Source: an uncultured Paracoccaceae bacterium
GTDB lineage: Bacteria; Pseudomonadota; Alphaproteobacteria; Rhodobacterales; Rhodobacteraceae
NCBI GenBank assembly: GCA_947487205.1
Contig: CANKVU010000015.1
Coordinates: forward strand, 1 to 64,000
DNA: 64,000 nt
Reading direction: 5' to 3'
A program made the position numbers and the translations under genes. Below the pieces are notes generated by a model. The model had not been told where the DNA came from, searched no databases, and saw only the letters and a program-made list of their open reading frames with translations. Shown here one piece after another: positions 1-10,247 of this stretch; within the stretch, counting starts at the first letter, position 1, and the number at the start of each line of letters is the position of its first letter.

Positions 1-393
1 TTGAACAGGTCCAGCCAATCGATAACGTCGCATGACGCGTTGGACGAAACGCCCTCCGGGTAAGCCGGGGCGGTTCAATCCGCCCTCTTTTCTGGATGCC
101 GCGGTAGTGGAGCGTGAAATGATGCGCGCGCGGCGAACGGCAGAAAAGTCCCGCCCAAGTCGACCTTGGGTGTAGAAGGCTCCCGAAGGTTTCCTCGGGA
201 ACCTCTGTTGGATATAGCGTCATGCCGACAAGGAACTCGGCCACAAGTTGCACCACGAAATGCAAAGGGCTGGACCCGAGGCAGGCTTTCGCGCCGGACA
301 AGGGCGACGGAATGGGGCGGAAGATCCATGAGCCCGGGATTACATCGATCCGTGCAAGGGCGGATAAACGTGCCAGCTTCGGGATTTACACGA

Positions 394-1392
394 TCACGCG
401 GGAAGAAGCTGTCCCGAAAAATTATCGTGGATGAACTTTCTGAAATTGTCTCTTTCGGCATCCAGCGAAAACGAGCACGCCGTCTCGTAGCTGCGTTCGC
501 GATAGTTTCTGACCGCTTCCAGGGGCATGCTGGCAATGCCTGACACTGCTTCAGACGCGGCGCCCGCATCCTGGAACGGGTAGGGGATGCAGTTCTCGTT
601 GAAACGGCAATAGGCCATGTTCCCGCCCGCATCTGGCGTGACCACCAAGCATCCCGCTGCCATTGCCTCCAGGCCCGGCAGGTAGAACCCTTCCTCCCGG
701 TTCGGCGCGCCGAGGAACACGTCGATCCCGTCGTAAAAGCTCTTGAGCGCGGGCCAGTCGAGGGGCTTGCGAACGGGACGGAACTCGAATCTCTCGTCCG
801 ATCCGAGACGGGCAGCCACCCGGTCGCCGATATCGGATTTCCAGGTCATGTAGCCGATCCGGATCAGCGTTTTCAAAGCCTCCGTGCGAGGCGCGTTCAG
901 GAAAAAGTCCGATCTGTGCCCCAGAGGAATCGTTTCGCAGACCGATCCCGGATGCAAGAACGGCGCGATCGCGTCGCGCACGATGTCATTGATGGCGATC
1001 CGGACCATGGGACGGGACAGAAGGCGAATTGCGTAGCCGCGCTGGAAGTCGACCGAGGCGTGGCGAACGTTCTGGATGATGTGGATCAGGTTCCCGGGCG
1101 GCAGGCCACGCTGTACCAGCCTTTCCAGAACTCTGAAATCGCTGGGGAGGGAGAAGAAATAAAGGTCGGACAAGCTGAAGGGTATGCGCAGGTCCGCAAA
1201 CATCTCCTCTCGGCGCGCGAGGAAGTGGGAGAAATCTTCGCGGCTGAAGATCTTGTCCTTCTTGGTGGGCGGCCGCGGAGTGTGGAAAATCACCCGGTAG
1301 CCCAGCGATTCCGCATGGTTCGCGTAATCGAAGCACTTGTGGATGCCGCCCACGGGGCGAAGGGAGGGCAACAGGATCCGGAAGGTGGTCAT
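394..1392 (-). CDS. glycosyltransferase (group 1-like)
   Basis: ORF starting MTTFRILLPSLRPVGGIHKCFDYA; C-terminal 'REEGFYLPGLEAMAAGCLVVTPDAGG' typical of GT4 donor-site region; 3 bp from the upstream GT gene. Confidence 0.75.
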   Translation of the reverse strand: MTTFRILLPSLRPVGGIHKCFDYANHAESLGYRVIFHTPRPPTKKDKIFSREDFSHFLARREEMFADLRIPFSLSDLYFFSLPSDFRVLERLVQRGLPPGNLIHIIQNVRHASVDFQRGYAIRLLSRPMVRIAINDIVRDAIAPFLHPGSVCETIPLGHRSDFFLNAPRTEALKTLIRIGYMTWKSDIGDRVAARLGSDERFEFRPVRKPLDWPALKSFYDGIDVFLGAPNREEGFYLPGLEAMAAGCLVVTPDAGGNMAYCRFNENCIPYPFQDAGAASEAVSGIASMPLEAVRNYRERSYETACSFSLDAERDNFRKFIHDNFSGQLLPA

Positions 1393-1394
1393 TG

Positions 1395-2540
1395 TCAGGC
1401 GGCCCGCAGCATGTCGACGAGCGGGGCCGTTGCGGTTTTCGGCGCAAAGGCCCCCTGCGACAGGGATTGCGCCCCTTCCGTCTTGGCGAGCACCTCGTCG
1501 GGATCGGCGGCGAGACGATCCAGCAGCGCAATGAGATCTTCTCCACCCGACGTGATGTCGGCGATCCACCCGGCACTCATCTGCTTCAGGAACGGAGAGA
1601 CCTCGGTAAAGCCGGGATGGATCACCGGCACGCCCAGCCCGAGTGCGGTGACGGAACGGGTCACCATGGCCAGCTTGCGTTCCTCGGTCGGCTCGAAGAC
1701 ATCGAGGAAGACATCGTGTTCTTGGATCATGTCGGCATAATCCCCGAACAGCATCGCGCCGCGCACGCGCGTGCGCGGGTGGCCCAAGCATTTCCGTATG
1801 GTGGGATTGGCCGCGAGGTGGTCCTCCGAAACGCGCAGGAGGTTCAGCGTCAGCGACAGCGTGGGGATGGTTTCCAGCGCTTCCACCAGGCGGTCGAACA
1901 TGGTGCCGTAATTGAGCCACCGCTGCAGATGACCGGACACCACGACGGAGAGTCCCTCCGTCCGGGAGGGCACGCCGCGTTTCTCGGGCCAGTCGTAGCA
2001 CATGTTGACCACCGCCATCCGGTTGCGCAGATCGTCGCGCCCGCATTTCGCGAGTTGGCCCGCGACGTAGTCGATCTTCTTCTTGCCGTTGACGATGACC
2101 GCATCGGCCGAGGCGAGGGCGCGGAGCTTGCGCCGTTCCAGTGCCTGCAGCACCTCCCGGGTCGCACCTTCGCATTCGGCTTCCAGCATCTTCGGGGCGA
2201 AGAAGTCGTAGACGAGGTGTCCGGTCGCAGCGCCGTCGATGGCATCGAACTGGTTGCTGTTGCAGATGATCGTCGCGTCAGGCCGCTCCTGGTCGAGGAA
2301 ATCGGCGAAGTGCTGGCGCGCCAGCACGACCGTCCCGGGCGGAACCGGCGGCAGGCCGGAGGTTCCCATCTCTGACCACACCTGCTCGTAGCGACCGCGC
2401 GGGATCACGACCACGGTCTCGATGCCGTGCGCCCGCAAGCCCTGCGCTATCCCCGAGACGCGCAAACCCGGGGCGCTTCCCGGCACGATCATCTCCGGCG
2501 TCACGTCGTTGGAGATCAGGACCACCCGCATGGATTTCAT
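1395..2540 (-). CDS. glycosyltransferase-like protein
   Basis: ORF MKSMRVVLISNDVTPEMIVPGSAPGLRVSGIAQGLRAHG; Rossmann N-terminus of GT-B type; same operon direction. Confidence 0.7.
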   Translation of the reverse strand: MKSMRVVLISNDVTPEMIVPGSAPGLRVSGIAQGLRAHGIETVVVIPRGRYEQVWSEMGTSGLPPVPPGTVVLARQHFADFLDQERPDATIICNSNQFDAIDGAATGHLVYDFFAPKMLEAECEGATREVLQALERRKLRALASADAVIVNGKKKIDYVAGQLAKCGRDDLRNRMAVVNMCYDWPEKRGVPSRTEGLSVVVSGHLQRWLNYGTMFDRLVEALETIPTLSLTLNLLRVSEDHLAANPTIRKCLGHPRTRVRGAMLFGDYADMIQEHDVFLDVFEPTEERKLAMVTRSVTALGLGVPVIHPGFTEVSPFLKQMSAGWIADITSGGEDLIALLDRLAADPDEVLAKTEGAQSLSQGAFAPKTATAPLVDMLRAA

Positions 2541-2557
2541 CTCCGCGCCTCGTACGC

Positions 2558-3652
2558 TCAACAGACTTTCCGCATCATCATAACCGCCGTGCGCGTGCCC
2601 AGCACGTGGCTGTAGGTCAGGGTCCTGACCTCTTCCAGGATCATCGCCCCGCCCCCGGCTGCCGCCACCAGCTCCTGTATCTCGGTGACCGTCAGGGGCA
2701 TCGTGATCGGGTTTTCGACTTTGGTGCTGGCGCCGAAATCTTCCAGCAGCAGCAGCCGCCCCCCGATCCGCAGGGTTCCGAGCGCATTCCGCAATGCGAC
2801 AAGCTTGCCCGCCGCCGTCAGGTGATGCAGCACGGTCACGAACAGGGCCACGTCCATCGAGCCCATCTGCGTCACGTCCGGCTGGGAGATGTCGCCTTGA
2901 ACGCATGCCGCCTGGGGCAGGTTGCGCCTGCAGATCTCCAGCAGATGCGGGCTCAGCTCCACGCCGTGCAGTTCGGCGCCAAGCTTGCGCACCTCGTTCA
3001 GCACGCGCCCGATCCCGCACCCGAATTCGATGATCCGCCAGCCGTCCCGGGTCGGCCGGACCGAGCGCAGCGCATCCGTCAGCACGCCGACCTGCTCCAG
3101 GTGCATGATCTTGTTTTCCGCCAGGCTGTGACGAATGGAACAGACGGCCAGTTCGGGGGAAAGCGCCGACAGAACCCGCGCCCGCTCCTGCCAATAGGCG
3201 CCGGGATCGGATTCCCGATCGAAGCCGTCCTTGGGAGGCGTGCCGCGCGCGGTGAAATCGGCCCTGGCGAGGGCCGCGATATCCATCCCCTCCTGGACGC
3301 GCGTCCACTGGCCCCGGTGCAAGTCAAACCGGTTCACCACGAAAGCCTGATCGTCCCGGGTCAGGTAGACCCGGTCGAAGAAGGTGATCCTGGACATCGG
3401 CTCGGCGAAGGCCGTGGCGATCTCGGGGCCCGACAATTGCTCGGGCAAAACAAGAAAAAGGACGATCCTGTCCAGCAGCGGCGCGAAGGCTTCCCACGGG
3501 AAGGATAGCGCGTCCATGACGAGGAGCGCGCCCCGGGCCTCCACCTGGCGTGCGAAATCCTCCTGAAAGATCGTGTCGATCGTCCAGCAGGCGCCGCTGC
3601 CGGAACGGGCGTAGACGGGCAGGTCGATCTCGGGCTCAGTCACGGAGTCCAT
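2558..3652 (-). CDS. class I SAM-dependent methyltransferase
   Basis: 'WRIIEFGCGIGRVLNEVRKLGAELHGVELSPHLLEICRR' SAM-binding motif, then 'LHHL'. Confidence 0.8.
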   Translation of the reverse strand: MDSVTEPEIDLPVYARSGSGACWTIDTIFQEDFARQVEARGALLVMDALSFPWEAFAPLLDRIVLFLVLPEQLSGPEIATAFAEPMSRITFFDRVYLTRDDQAFVVNRFDLHRGQWTRVQEGMDIAALARADFTARGTPPKDGFDRESDPGAYWQERARVLSALSPELAVCSIRHSLAENKIMHLEQVGVLTDALRSVRPTRDGWRIIEFGCGIGRVLNEVRKLGAELHGVELSPHLLEICRRNLPQAACVQGDISQPDVTQMGSMDVALFVTVLHHLTAAGKLVALRNALGTLRIGGRLLLLEDFGASTKVENPITMPLTVTEIQELVAAAGGGAMILEEVRTLTYSHVLGTRTAVMMMRKVC

Positions 3653-4775
3653 ATTTCTCGCTCAGTTGTCGAACCCCTCGCTTGCGCCCGAAGAAGAAAT
3701 TGTAAGGGGCCTTCCGCGCCTTTCCCAGGAGGTAAGCCAGATCGCGACGCATGGTGTCGACCTCCTGCCTGGCCGCTTCGAGCTCCCGCTTGGCGCTTTT
3801 CAGGCGCTTGCGCAATTCTGTGGAATTGTCGGCCGTGCCGCTCGCGACGCGCGCGTTCCGCAGGAACTCGTTCTCGAACCTCAGCAATTCGGCTTCCATC
3901 AAGAGCTGCCCGACATCCTGCTGGGGAACGAAGCGCAGGTCGGGGTGATCGGTCTTGTCATGGCCCGATGATGTCACCGTGATATCCTCCAGTTTGAGAA
4001 GCCGGTTCCAGACCTCCCGGGCGCGGGCCGCGACGCCCGCGTCCGAGACCCGCAACGCCTTGTCGAAGCTGCGTCCCAGAATTTCGTCGCGCACGCTGTC
4101 GATGCTTTCGGCCCCCAGCTCGAAATCCCACCGACGGTTGATTTCTGCCGTGACGGGAAACCCGTCGATGACCGCTTGGTGGCTGACGACGAGGGTGCTT
4201 TCCGGATTGGCCTCCGCAAAATCGGCCAGGGCCTCGTTCGAGACGATCCAGATCTTCAACGCCAGGTCGGGCTTGCGATAGAAGTCCACAACCTTCTTCC
4301 TCGGATCCCGCGCCGTGTCGTATCCGTGCCGCTTGTACAGCGAATTGGTGCAGGCGATCGGATTGCGGAACACGACGAGGGTCTTCGCATCCGGCGCGAC
4401 CGATTTCCATATGGGCAGGAAGTGGCACACCCGCGGGTCCTTGAACCCCCAGATCGGGTGCGCGATGTGACGGCGTTCGACGAACCGGGACATCGCGGAG
4501 AATGTCGCATCCGCCACTCTTGGAACCAGCCGGTGATCGACCCGCCAATTGGTCCCGCTGTCCAAGAGGATCTTGTTGTGGATGTCCATCACCTCACGGT
4601 CCTCGTAATGGCCGTAAGGATTGCTCTGATTTGCGCCAAGAAGGTCGTCGCCCAGGAAGACACCACTTTCCGCAATGTACTTTGACACCATCGATGTGCC
4701 GCTTCGATGCGAGCCGGCGACGATCAAAGTCCTGGGCAAGGTCACCTCCGTTTCCGGCCTTCTAGAACCATCCAC
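3636..4775 (-). CDS. sulfotransferase family protein with C-terminal coiled coil
   Basis: N-terminal PAPS-loop-like 'LIVAGSHRSGTSMVSKYI'; charged heptad-like C-terminus. Confidence 0.7.
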   Translation of the reverse strand: MDGSRRPETEVTLPRTLIVAGSHRSGTSMVSKYIAESGVFLGDDLLGANQSNPYGHYEDREVMDIHNKILLDSGTNWRVDHRLVPRVADATFSAMSRFVERRHIAHPIWGFKDPRVCHFLPIWKSVAPDAKTLVVFRNPIACTNSLYKRHGYDTARDPRKKVVDFYRKPDLALKIWIVSNEALADFAEANPESTLVVSHQAVIDGFPVTAEINRRWDFELGAESIDSVRDEILGRSFDKALRVSDAGVAARAREVWNRLLKLEDITVTSSGHDKTDHPDLRFVPQQDVGQLLMEAELLRFENEFLRNARVASGTADNSTELRKRLKSAKRELEAARQEVDTMRRDLAYLLGKARKAPYNFFFGRKRGVRQLSEKYGLRD

Positions 4776-5564
4776 CGTGACTTACAAGATCGATATCCGC
4801 CACTCGATCACCGTCAAGGCATTGGTATCGTTGTATCTTGTAGTCTCCGAGCAACAGGCGCGTTCGGGCTTTCCCGTGGCCTTCCTCCCGAGAAACGGGC
4901 CGTCGCGAAATGGAGGGGGGAGGAGCGACGCGATCCCTCTGCGGTTCGAGTCCGAGAGTTAGCATTATGTTTCATTTGGGGGTCCTGACCTTTGCCAGGG
5001 AGCCCGAACCGGCCCCCAGTTTGGACTGGACGCTTGGGCATAGCCATGGGGCCCTGGACATATCCCACGTGATCCTGCGCGACATGGGAAGCCCCGTGCC
5101 GGTGGCCGTTGCCCGCAGCACCGGAACACTGGCCATCCGCCCGGGCGGCGATCACGCTGGCCGACGCAACAGGCGACACGAGCCGCTCGGGGGCTCGACA
5201 GCCGACCTGCGCTTGCGTAACCGGGATCGGCGGTCAATCAGGCGCCGGACAGGCCCCGGACCCGTTTGCCGGAACCGTATCATCCGCAGCCCCGAGGCTG
5301 TGAGGATCCCCGCGGGCGGCAAGCGGAGATGCCCAAACGTACCGGAGGAGAGGCCGCCGGCCTTATTGCCAAAAGATCTCGAATGGAAAGTGCCGCGCCG
5401 ACGTGGTTCCCCGAGGCGCGCCTTGAATCCGCGCTGCCACGCCCCGAAACTCAGTTCGGCCATTGCCTGAGTCGGCTACGGAATGACCATCCCATATCCT
5501 TGCACGGGTTGAACCCCGCAGAGCGGCCGGTTACTCCAGCGGCTCGGGGTCGAGAGGGAAAAAC

Positions 5565-6653
5565 ATGAGGGTCAAAGACTCTTTCGCTCAAACATGGATG
5601 GCCGTGAAAGATTTTATCTCGACTCGGCGCAGGAAACATCATTCCGCCCGGAAAGACGATCAGTCCGAAAAAGAGAATAAGAACAATCGTGCGAAGACAG
5701 GAAAAAAGGATAAATCTTTACTGTCTCTCGCAAGACGACATCTGGACAAGAATTGGTATGCAGACCTCCATAAGGTTTCCGACCCCATCAATCTGGAAAA
5801 GCACTTTATAGAGTACGGCCTGCCGCGCGGATACGCTCCGTCTCCGGAATTTTCAAATTCAGAAGGCATGTTGACGACTTGGGGGTCGGAGTATTTCGCT
5901 CGACTGGGCGTGCCTGTAGGACAGGCTCCTGCAGATGTCCTGCCTCCCGACGATTGCGAGGCGACAAGACCTTTTTCCGTGGTGAACGAGAAGAGGAAAC
6001 CGCTTGCGGTGGTTTCAACAAGTTTCGGAGATGAGAATCGCCTGTTGCCAGTCATCGGAGAATGGGCGCAAACGACCGATTTCCTTCTGCTCACCGACCG
6101 GAAGTTCGATTCACCCGGTTGTTGGCAATACCTCCACGCAAATTATTTCCATGTCAATTCCCGCCGGCGCGCGGCATTCTTCAAGACCCACTTGCCAACG
6201 TACTTCGAAGAATACGAGCGCGTGCTGTGGGTGGATGGGGATGTTCTTATCTGCCGGGATCCGCACCGAACACTTCTGGAGTACGGAGTTTGGGGCCATG
6301 ATTTCGCAACCTTCCCTCACCGGCCGCAAGGCAACCCCATGGCGGAGGCTGCAACCTATGTCCGTCTCGGGAAGGAGGATCCACGTCGCATGGGTGTTCA
6401 CCTCGGGGAATTTCGCGGACACCCCGCCTTCGAGAAACTCAATACGGTCGACACCGCAGTCATGATGATCAACCCTCGCTCGGAAGCGGCTCGAAAACTG
6501 TCGGCAACCTGGTGGACTCATATCATGCGGGGATCCAAGAGAGACGAGCTGTCTCTGCCGCTTGCGATACATGATACGCCAGATATCAGTTGGGACGTGT
6601 TTCCGGAGGAATCCTTCGAAACATCCTCCTCCTTCGTAAAAGTCGCATATTGA
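5565..6653 (+). CDS. glycosyltransferase-like protein, possibly TOD1/MUCI70 (DUF616)-like
   Basis: 'LAVVSTSFGDENRLLPV...FFKTHLPTYFEEYERVLWVDGDVLICRDP'; Lys-rich N-terminus; lower GC than neighbours. Confidence 0.55.
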   Translation: MRVKDSFAQTWMAVKDFISTRRRKHHSARKDDQSEKENKNNRAKTGKKDKSLLSLARRHLDKNWYADLHKVSDPINLEKHFIEYGLPRGYAPSPEFSNSEGMLTTWGSEYFARLGVPVGQAPADVLPPDDCEATRPFSVVNEKRKPLAVVSTSFGDENRLLPVIGEWAQTTDFLLLTDRKFDSPGCWQYLHANYFHVNSRRRAAFFKTHLPTYFEEYERVLWVDGDVLICRDPHRTLLEYGVWGHDFATFPHRPQGNPMAEAATYVRLGKEDPRRMGVHLGEFRGHPAFEKLNTVDTAVMMINPRSEAARKLSATWWTHIMRGSKRDELSLPLAIHDTPDISWDVFPEESFETSSSFVKVAY

Positions 6654-6667
6654 ACGTCCCCGAGGCA

Positions 6668-7534
6668 ATGAAGACAGACATCGTCATCCCCATCCATGAC
6701 AGCCCCGAAGATGTACGACGCTGTATCTCCAGCTGCGTCGCCTCGCTTCGGGCCGGAGACAGAATCATCCTCGTCGATGACGGGTCTGCGCCCGCAACTG
6801 AAAACATATGCATCGGTGCGGCAGAGAAATACCCTTCGAGCATAGTCCTTGTTCGGCATTCCGAAGGGCGTGGCTTTTCCCGGGCCGCCAACGCGGGAAT
6901 CGGCAAGGCCGAATCGCCGATCGTGATCCTTTTGAACAGCGATACTGTTGTACCTCCGGAATGGCTGGACCGGATCGAAGCGTGCTTCGCGTCCAATCCG
7001 AACATCGGTATCGTCGGACCGCTTTCGAATGCAGGAGGATGGCAGTCCATTCCGGAGATCGTCTTCGGCGGCCCCAAGAACAATCGCATTGCCAGCGACG
7101 ACGTATCGCTTGAGAAAATCCAGGATTTCTGCCGGTCCTTTCGCGACCTGTACGAGTATCCCGTCGTCGATCAGATCAACGGGTTCTGCATTGCGATCAG
7201 GAGGGAGGTGTTCGAAAGGATCGGGATGCTGGATGAAAAGAGTTTTCCGAAGGGGTACGGGGAGGAGGTCGATTTCAATTTCAGGGCGCAAGATGCCGGC
7301 TTCATCTCGGCAATTGCCATCGACTGCTTCGTTTATCACGACAAGACGAAGAGCTATACGCCCGAGACGCGCAAGGAACTGGTGGCAGAGGGCCGGGCCC
7401 GCAACGACAGGGTACACGGGGCGTTCCGGGTAAAGGAGGCGATGGCCGGGTCCCGGGACAACCCGATACTGAAGGCGATACGCGCCAGGGCCGCGCAGGC
7501 ATTTGCGAAAAACGGGTGGATGCTGGACGAGTAG
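6668..7534 (+). CDS. glycosyltransferase family 2
   Basis: MKTDIVIPIHDSPEDVRRCISS...ILVDDGSAPATEN...ILLNSDTVVPPEWLD. Confidence 0.85.
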   Translation: MKTDIVIPIHDSPEDVRRCISSCVASLRAGDRIILVDDGSAPATENICIGAAEKYPSSIVLVRHSEGRGFSRAANAGIGKAESPIVILLNSDTVVPPEWLDRIEACFASNPNIGIVGPLSNAGGWQSIPEIVFGGPKNNRIASDDVSLEKIQDFCRSFRDLYEYPVVDQINGFCIAIRREVFERIGMLDEKSFPKGYGEEVDFNFRAQDAGFISAIAIDCFVYHDKTKSYTPETRKELVAEGRARNDRVHGAFRVKEAMAGSRDNPILKAIRARAAQAFAKNGWMLDE

Positions 7535-7776
7535 AAGGGCGAGCAGCGTCCTGTTTTCCAAAGGACACTCCGGATCGCCGGTTGAGCGGGTCGGGCGATC
7601 ACCGGGATCGGGCAATGGCCGCGGTTTTTTCGTTCCCGTTCTCCGGCGTCCTTGGACGAGGCGCTTTCGACGGCTCGAGATGCGCCTGGAATGCCCCTAA
7701 TCAAAGAACCTCTTCGATGCCCTGTGCGGCGAATGCCGGAACGGCGGGCCCGGACCGGGCACGACATCTCGCAGCG

Positions 7777-9255
7777 TCAGGTCCGCCCCGGGGGACGCCG
7801 CGGCCAGAGGGGCGCGAGCGCCAGGGCCATCGCCACGACCAGCCAGATCACCCGGCCCTGGTAGCGCCCCGCGGGTGCCGAGAGCGCCCCGCAGACGAAG
7901 GCGTTGGCCAGAAGCCCCACGGCGAGGAGCGCCACCGGCGCCCGGGCCTCCGGAACCCGCCAGACTAGGGCGAGCAGCGCCAGCGCCGCGGACAGGACCG
8001 AGAGGGCCTGCACCGTCTCCAACGCCGGAAACAGGCCCCGGGGCGGGCGCTGCAGGTCGATGCGGATCTCGTCCGGCCCGAGGATCCGGTACTCGGCGAA
8101 GCGCATTTCCGAGAATCCGATCTGCAAGATCTGTTCGACCGTGTTTCCCGCCGACGCCCATCCTTGGGCCCAGGGATCGTACCGAAGCACCTGCCAGGCC
8201 AGTGCCATCTCCTCGGCGGAGATGCGGCGCATCTGTGCGGGCGTGGCCCGGGTGCGGACATTGTCCTTCCCCCACAGCACCGCCCGGCTTGTCTCCGGAA
8301 AGCGGTCGTAGACCTCGCAGATGGTGAAGCCGTTTCCGGGGCAGGTCTCGGAGAGGTAGCGGATCGCCACGCCGTCCTCGAAGAGCCGCGCCAGCAGGAC
8401 GGGAAGCCGGCCCGGCGCGAGGCTGAGGCGGGGCGGCGCCTCGGAGCCCCGATCCCCGGCCCCTGCCGGTCGGGGCGCATCCGCGGGTCCGCCCCCTCCG
8501 CCGGCCCCGGCCATGACGACGGAAATGGCGAGATTGACGGCCAGCGCCAGGACGAGCGGCAGCTGGGCCAGGGCCGCGAGGGCGTATCGCCGGCGCCACA
8601 GGAACCACAGGCCCAGGGCGGTCCCGCTCGCCGCGGCGAGCGGGATGTGGCTGTAATGCACGAGGATCGCCGCCGTGGCGGCCAGGCAAAGCGCCCCCGC
8701 CAGGGGGCATCCGAGAATGCCTTCGCGACGCATCACCACGAGGGGGATCGCGATCAGCCAGGCCGCCTGGATGTCGGGCATGATCTGGGCGGCATAGAAC
8801 GGCAGGGTGGTGGCCAGCGCCGTGACGGCCCCGGCCGCGAGGCGCTGCAGCGGGCGCAGGGGCGCCATCATCAGCCAGATCAGCCAGGCGGTGACGAGCG
8901 CCATCGGCAGCACGGCCGCCATCGGACCGGCCGCCCGGGTGGCGACGTTCAAGAACACGGAATAGGGCACGGACCGGACGTTGTTCGCCGCGCCCGTCGC
9001 CTGCGCCCCCCCGCCGCCGGCCCCGGCGGAGGCGGTCTCCGCCGGGGCGCCCGCCACGGGGCCCGCGCCGAACAGGTCGTCCAGCCCCGTGCGGTCGAGG
9101 AAGAACCCGACCGCCTCGCCGCCGCCTTCGTAGTAGTTCGCGCTGTCGACGAACGCCGTCGGCGCCCCGGACCACAGGGCCGGCCAGAGCAGCAGGAGCG
9201 TCAGGACGCCGATTCCCGCCAGGTGGCCGATCCGGCCCTTGGTCCGTCCGCTCAT
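7777..9255 (-). CDS. polytopic membrane protein of unknown function
   Basis: 492-aa ORF with many hydrophobic segments starting MSGRTKGRIGHLAGIGVLTLLLLWPALWSG; divergent from the GT2 gene at 9338. Confidence 0.7.
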   Translation of the reverse strand: MSGRTKGRIGHLAGIGVLTLLLLWPALWSGAPTAFVDSANYYEGGGEAVGFFLDRTGLDDLFGAGPVAGAPAETASAGAGGGGAQATGAANNVRSVPYSVFLNVATRAAGPMAAVLPMALVTAWLIWLMMAPLRPLQRLAAGAVTALATTLPFYAAQIMPDIQAAWLIAIPLVVMRREGILGCPLAGALCLAATAAILVHYSHIPLAAASGTALGLWFLWRRRYALAALAQLPLVLALAVNLAISVVMAGAGGGGGPADAPRPAGAGDRGSEAPPRLSLAPGRLPVLLARLFEDGVAIRYLSETCPGNGFTICEVYDRFPETSRAVLWGKDNVRTRATPAQMRRISAEEMALAWQVLRYDPWAQGWASAGNTVEQILQIGFSEMRFAEYRILGPDEIRIDLQRPPRGLFPALETVQALSVLSAALALLALVWRVPEARAPVALLAVGLLANAFVCGALSAPAGRYQGRVIWLVVAMALALAPLWPRRPPGRT

Positions 9256-9337
9256 GGTCCCGCCCTTGAAAGCCTTGCTGCTTTGCAGCACAGGTTTTCG
9301 GGTGAATCCAGTTCGGACAGGGACCAACGAGGTCGAA

Positions 9338-10216
9338 ATGGACGCTGTGCGGAAATCTCCGGCCGCGGAGGCGGTGATCGTCGTCCCGAGCTTCTCCCGG
9401 CCCCGGCAGCTCGAAACCTGCCTGGACCATCTCGCGGCGCTCGATGGCGGGCCGTGGCGGGTCGTGGTGGTCGATGACGGCTCGCCCCGACCGCTCGCCC
9501 CGGTCTGCGCGGCGGCCGGGCCGCATGTCACTTGCCTCCGCCAGGAGAACGGCGGCCCCGGCGCGGCCCGCAACGCCGGTGTCGCGGCCGCCGGGGGCGC
9601 GCGCTGGATCCTGTTCACCGATGACGATTGCCGCCCGCGCCCCGACTGGGCGGTGCGGCTCGTCGCGGCCCAGGGCGGCGTGGCCGGCCGCCTCGTCGGG
9701 GGCCGGATCGAGAACGCGCTGACCGACAACCCCTATTCGTCGGCAAGCCAGACGCTCGCCAACTACCTGACCGACCGCTATGCCGATCGCGACGGCGGCA
9801 TGGGCTTCTTCACCACCAACAACATGTGCTGCCTGCGCGCGGACTTCCTGGAGGCGGGCGGCTTCGATCCCGCCTTCCGGCAGGCCTCGGAGGATCGCGA
9901 CCTGTCGCTCAGGTGGAAGGACCGGGGCGGCACGCTCGTCCATGCCCCCGGAGCGGTGGTCGACCATGCCCATGCGCTCGACCTCGGCGGCTTCTGGCGC
10001 CAGCATGCGAGCTACGGACGGGGCGCGCGGCGGCTGCATCGCCGCATGGACCGCGACGGCGACCGGCGCGCGAAATTCGAGGCGCTGTCCTTCTATGCGG
10101 GGCTCCTGTCCCGGCGCGGGCCGGTCGAGGCGGCGCTCCTGGGGCTCAGCCAGGTGGCCACGGCGGCCGGCTACGCCCGCGCCCGCCTGGCCGAGCGATC
10201 CCGCGGCCCCGAATGA
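9338..10216 (+). CDS. glycosyltransferase family 2
   Basis: AVIVVPSFSRPRQLETCLDHL...VVVVDDGSPR...GPGAARNAGV. Confidence 0.85.
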   Translation: MDAVRKSPAAEAVIVVPSFSRPRQLETCLDHLAALDGGPWRVVVVDDGSPRPLAPVCAAAGPHVTCLRQENGGPGAARNAGVAAAGGARWILFTDDDCRPRPDWAVRLVAAQGGVAGRLVGGRIENALTDNPYSSASQTLANYLTDRYADRDGGMGFFTTNNMCCLRADFLEAGGFDPAFRQASEDRDLSLRWKDRGGTLVHAPGAVVDHAHALDLGGFWRQHASYGRGARRLHRRMDRDGDRRAKFEALSFYAGLLSRRGPVEAALLGLSQVATAAGYARARLAERSRGPE

Positions 10217-10247
10217 GACCGCCCGAACGAACCCGGAGGAGCGCAGC

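Noticed and set aside
9003-9060. GC-rich inverted repeat CCCCGGCGGA...TCCGCCGGGG
   Set aside because: Lies within the coding sequence of the membrane protein and encodes an Ala/Gly-rich loop (PAETASAGAGGGG); likely composition-driven
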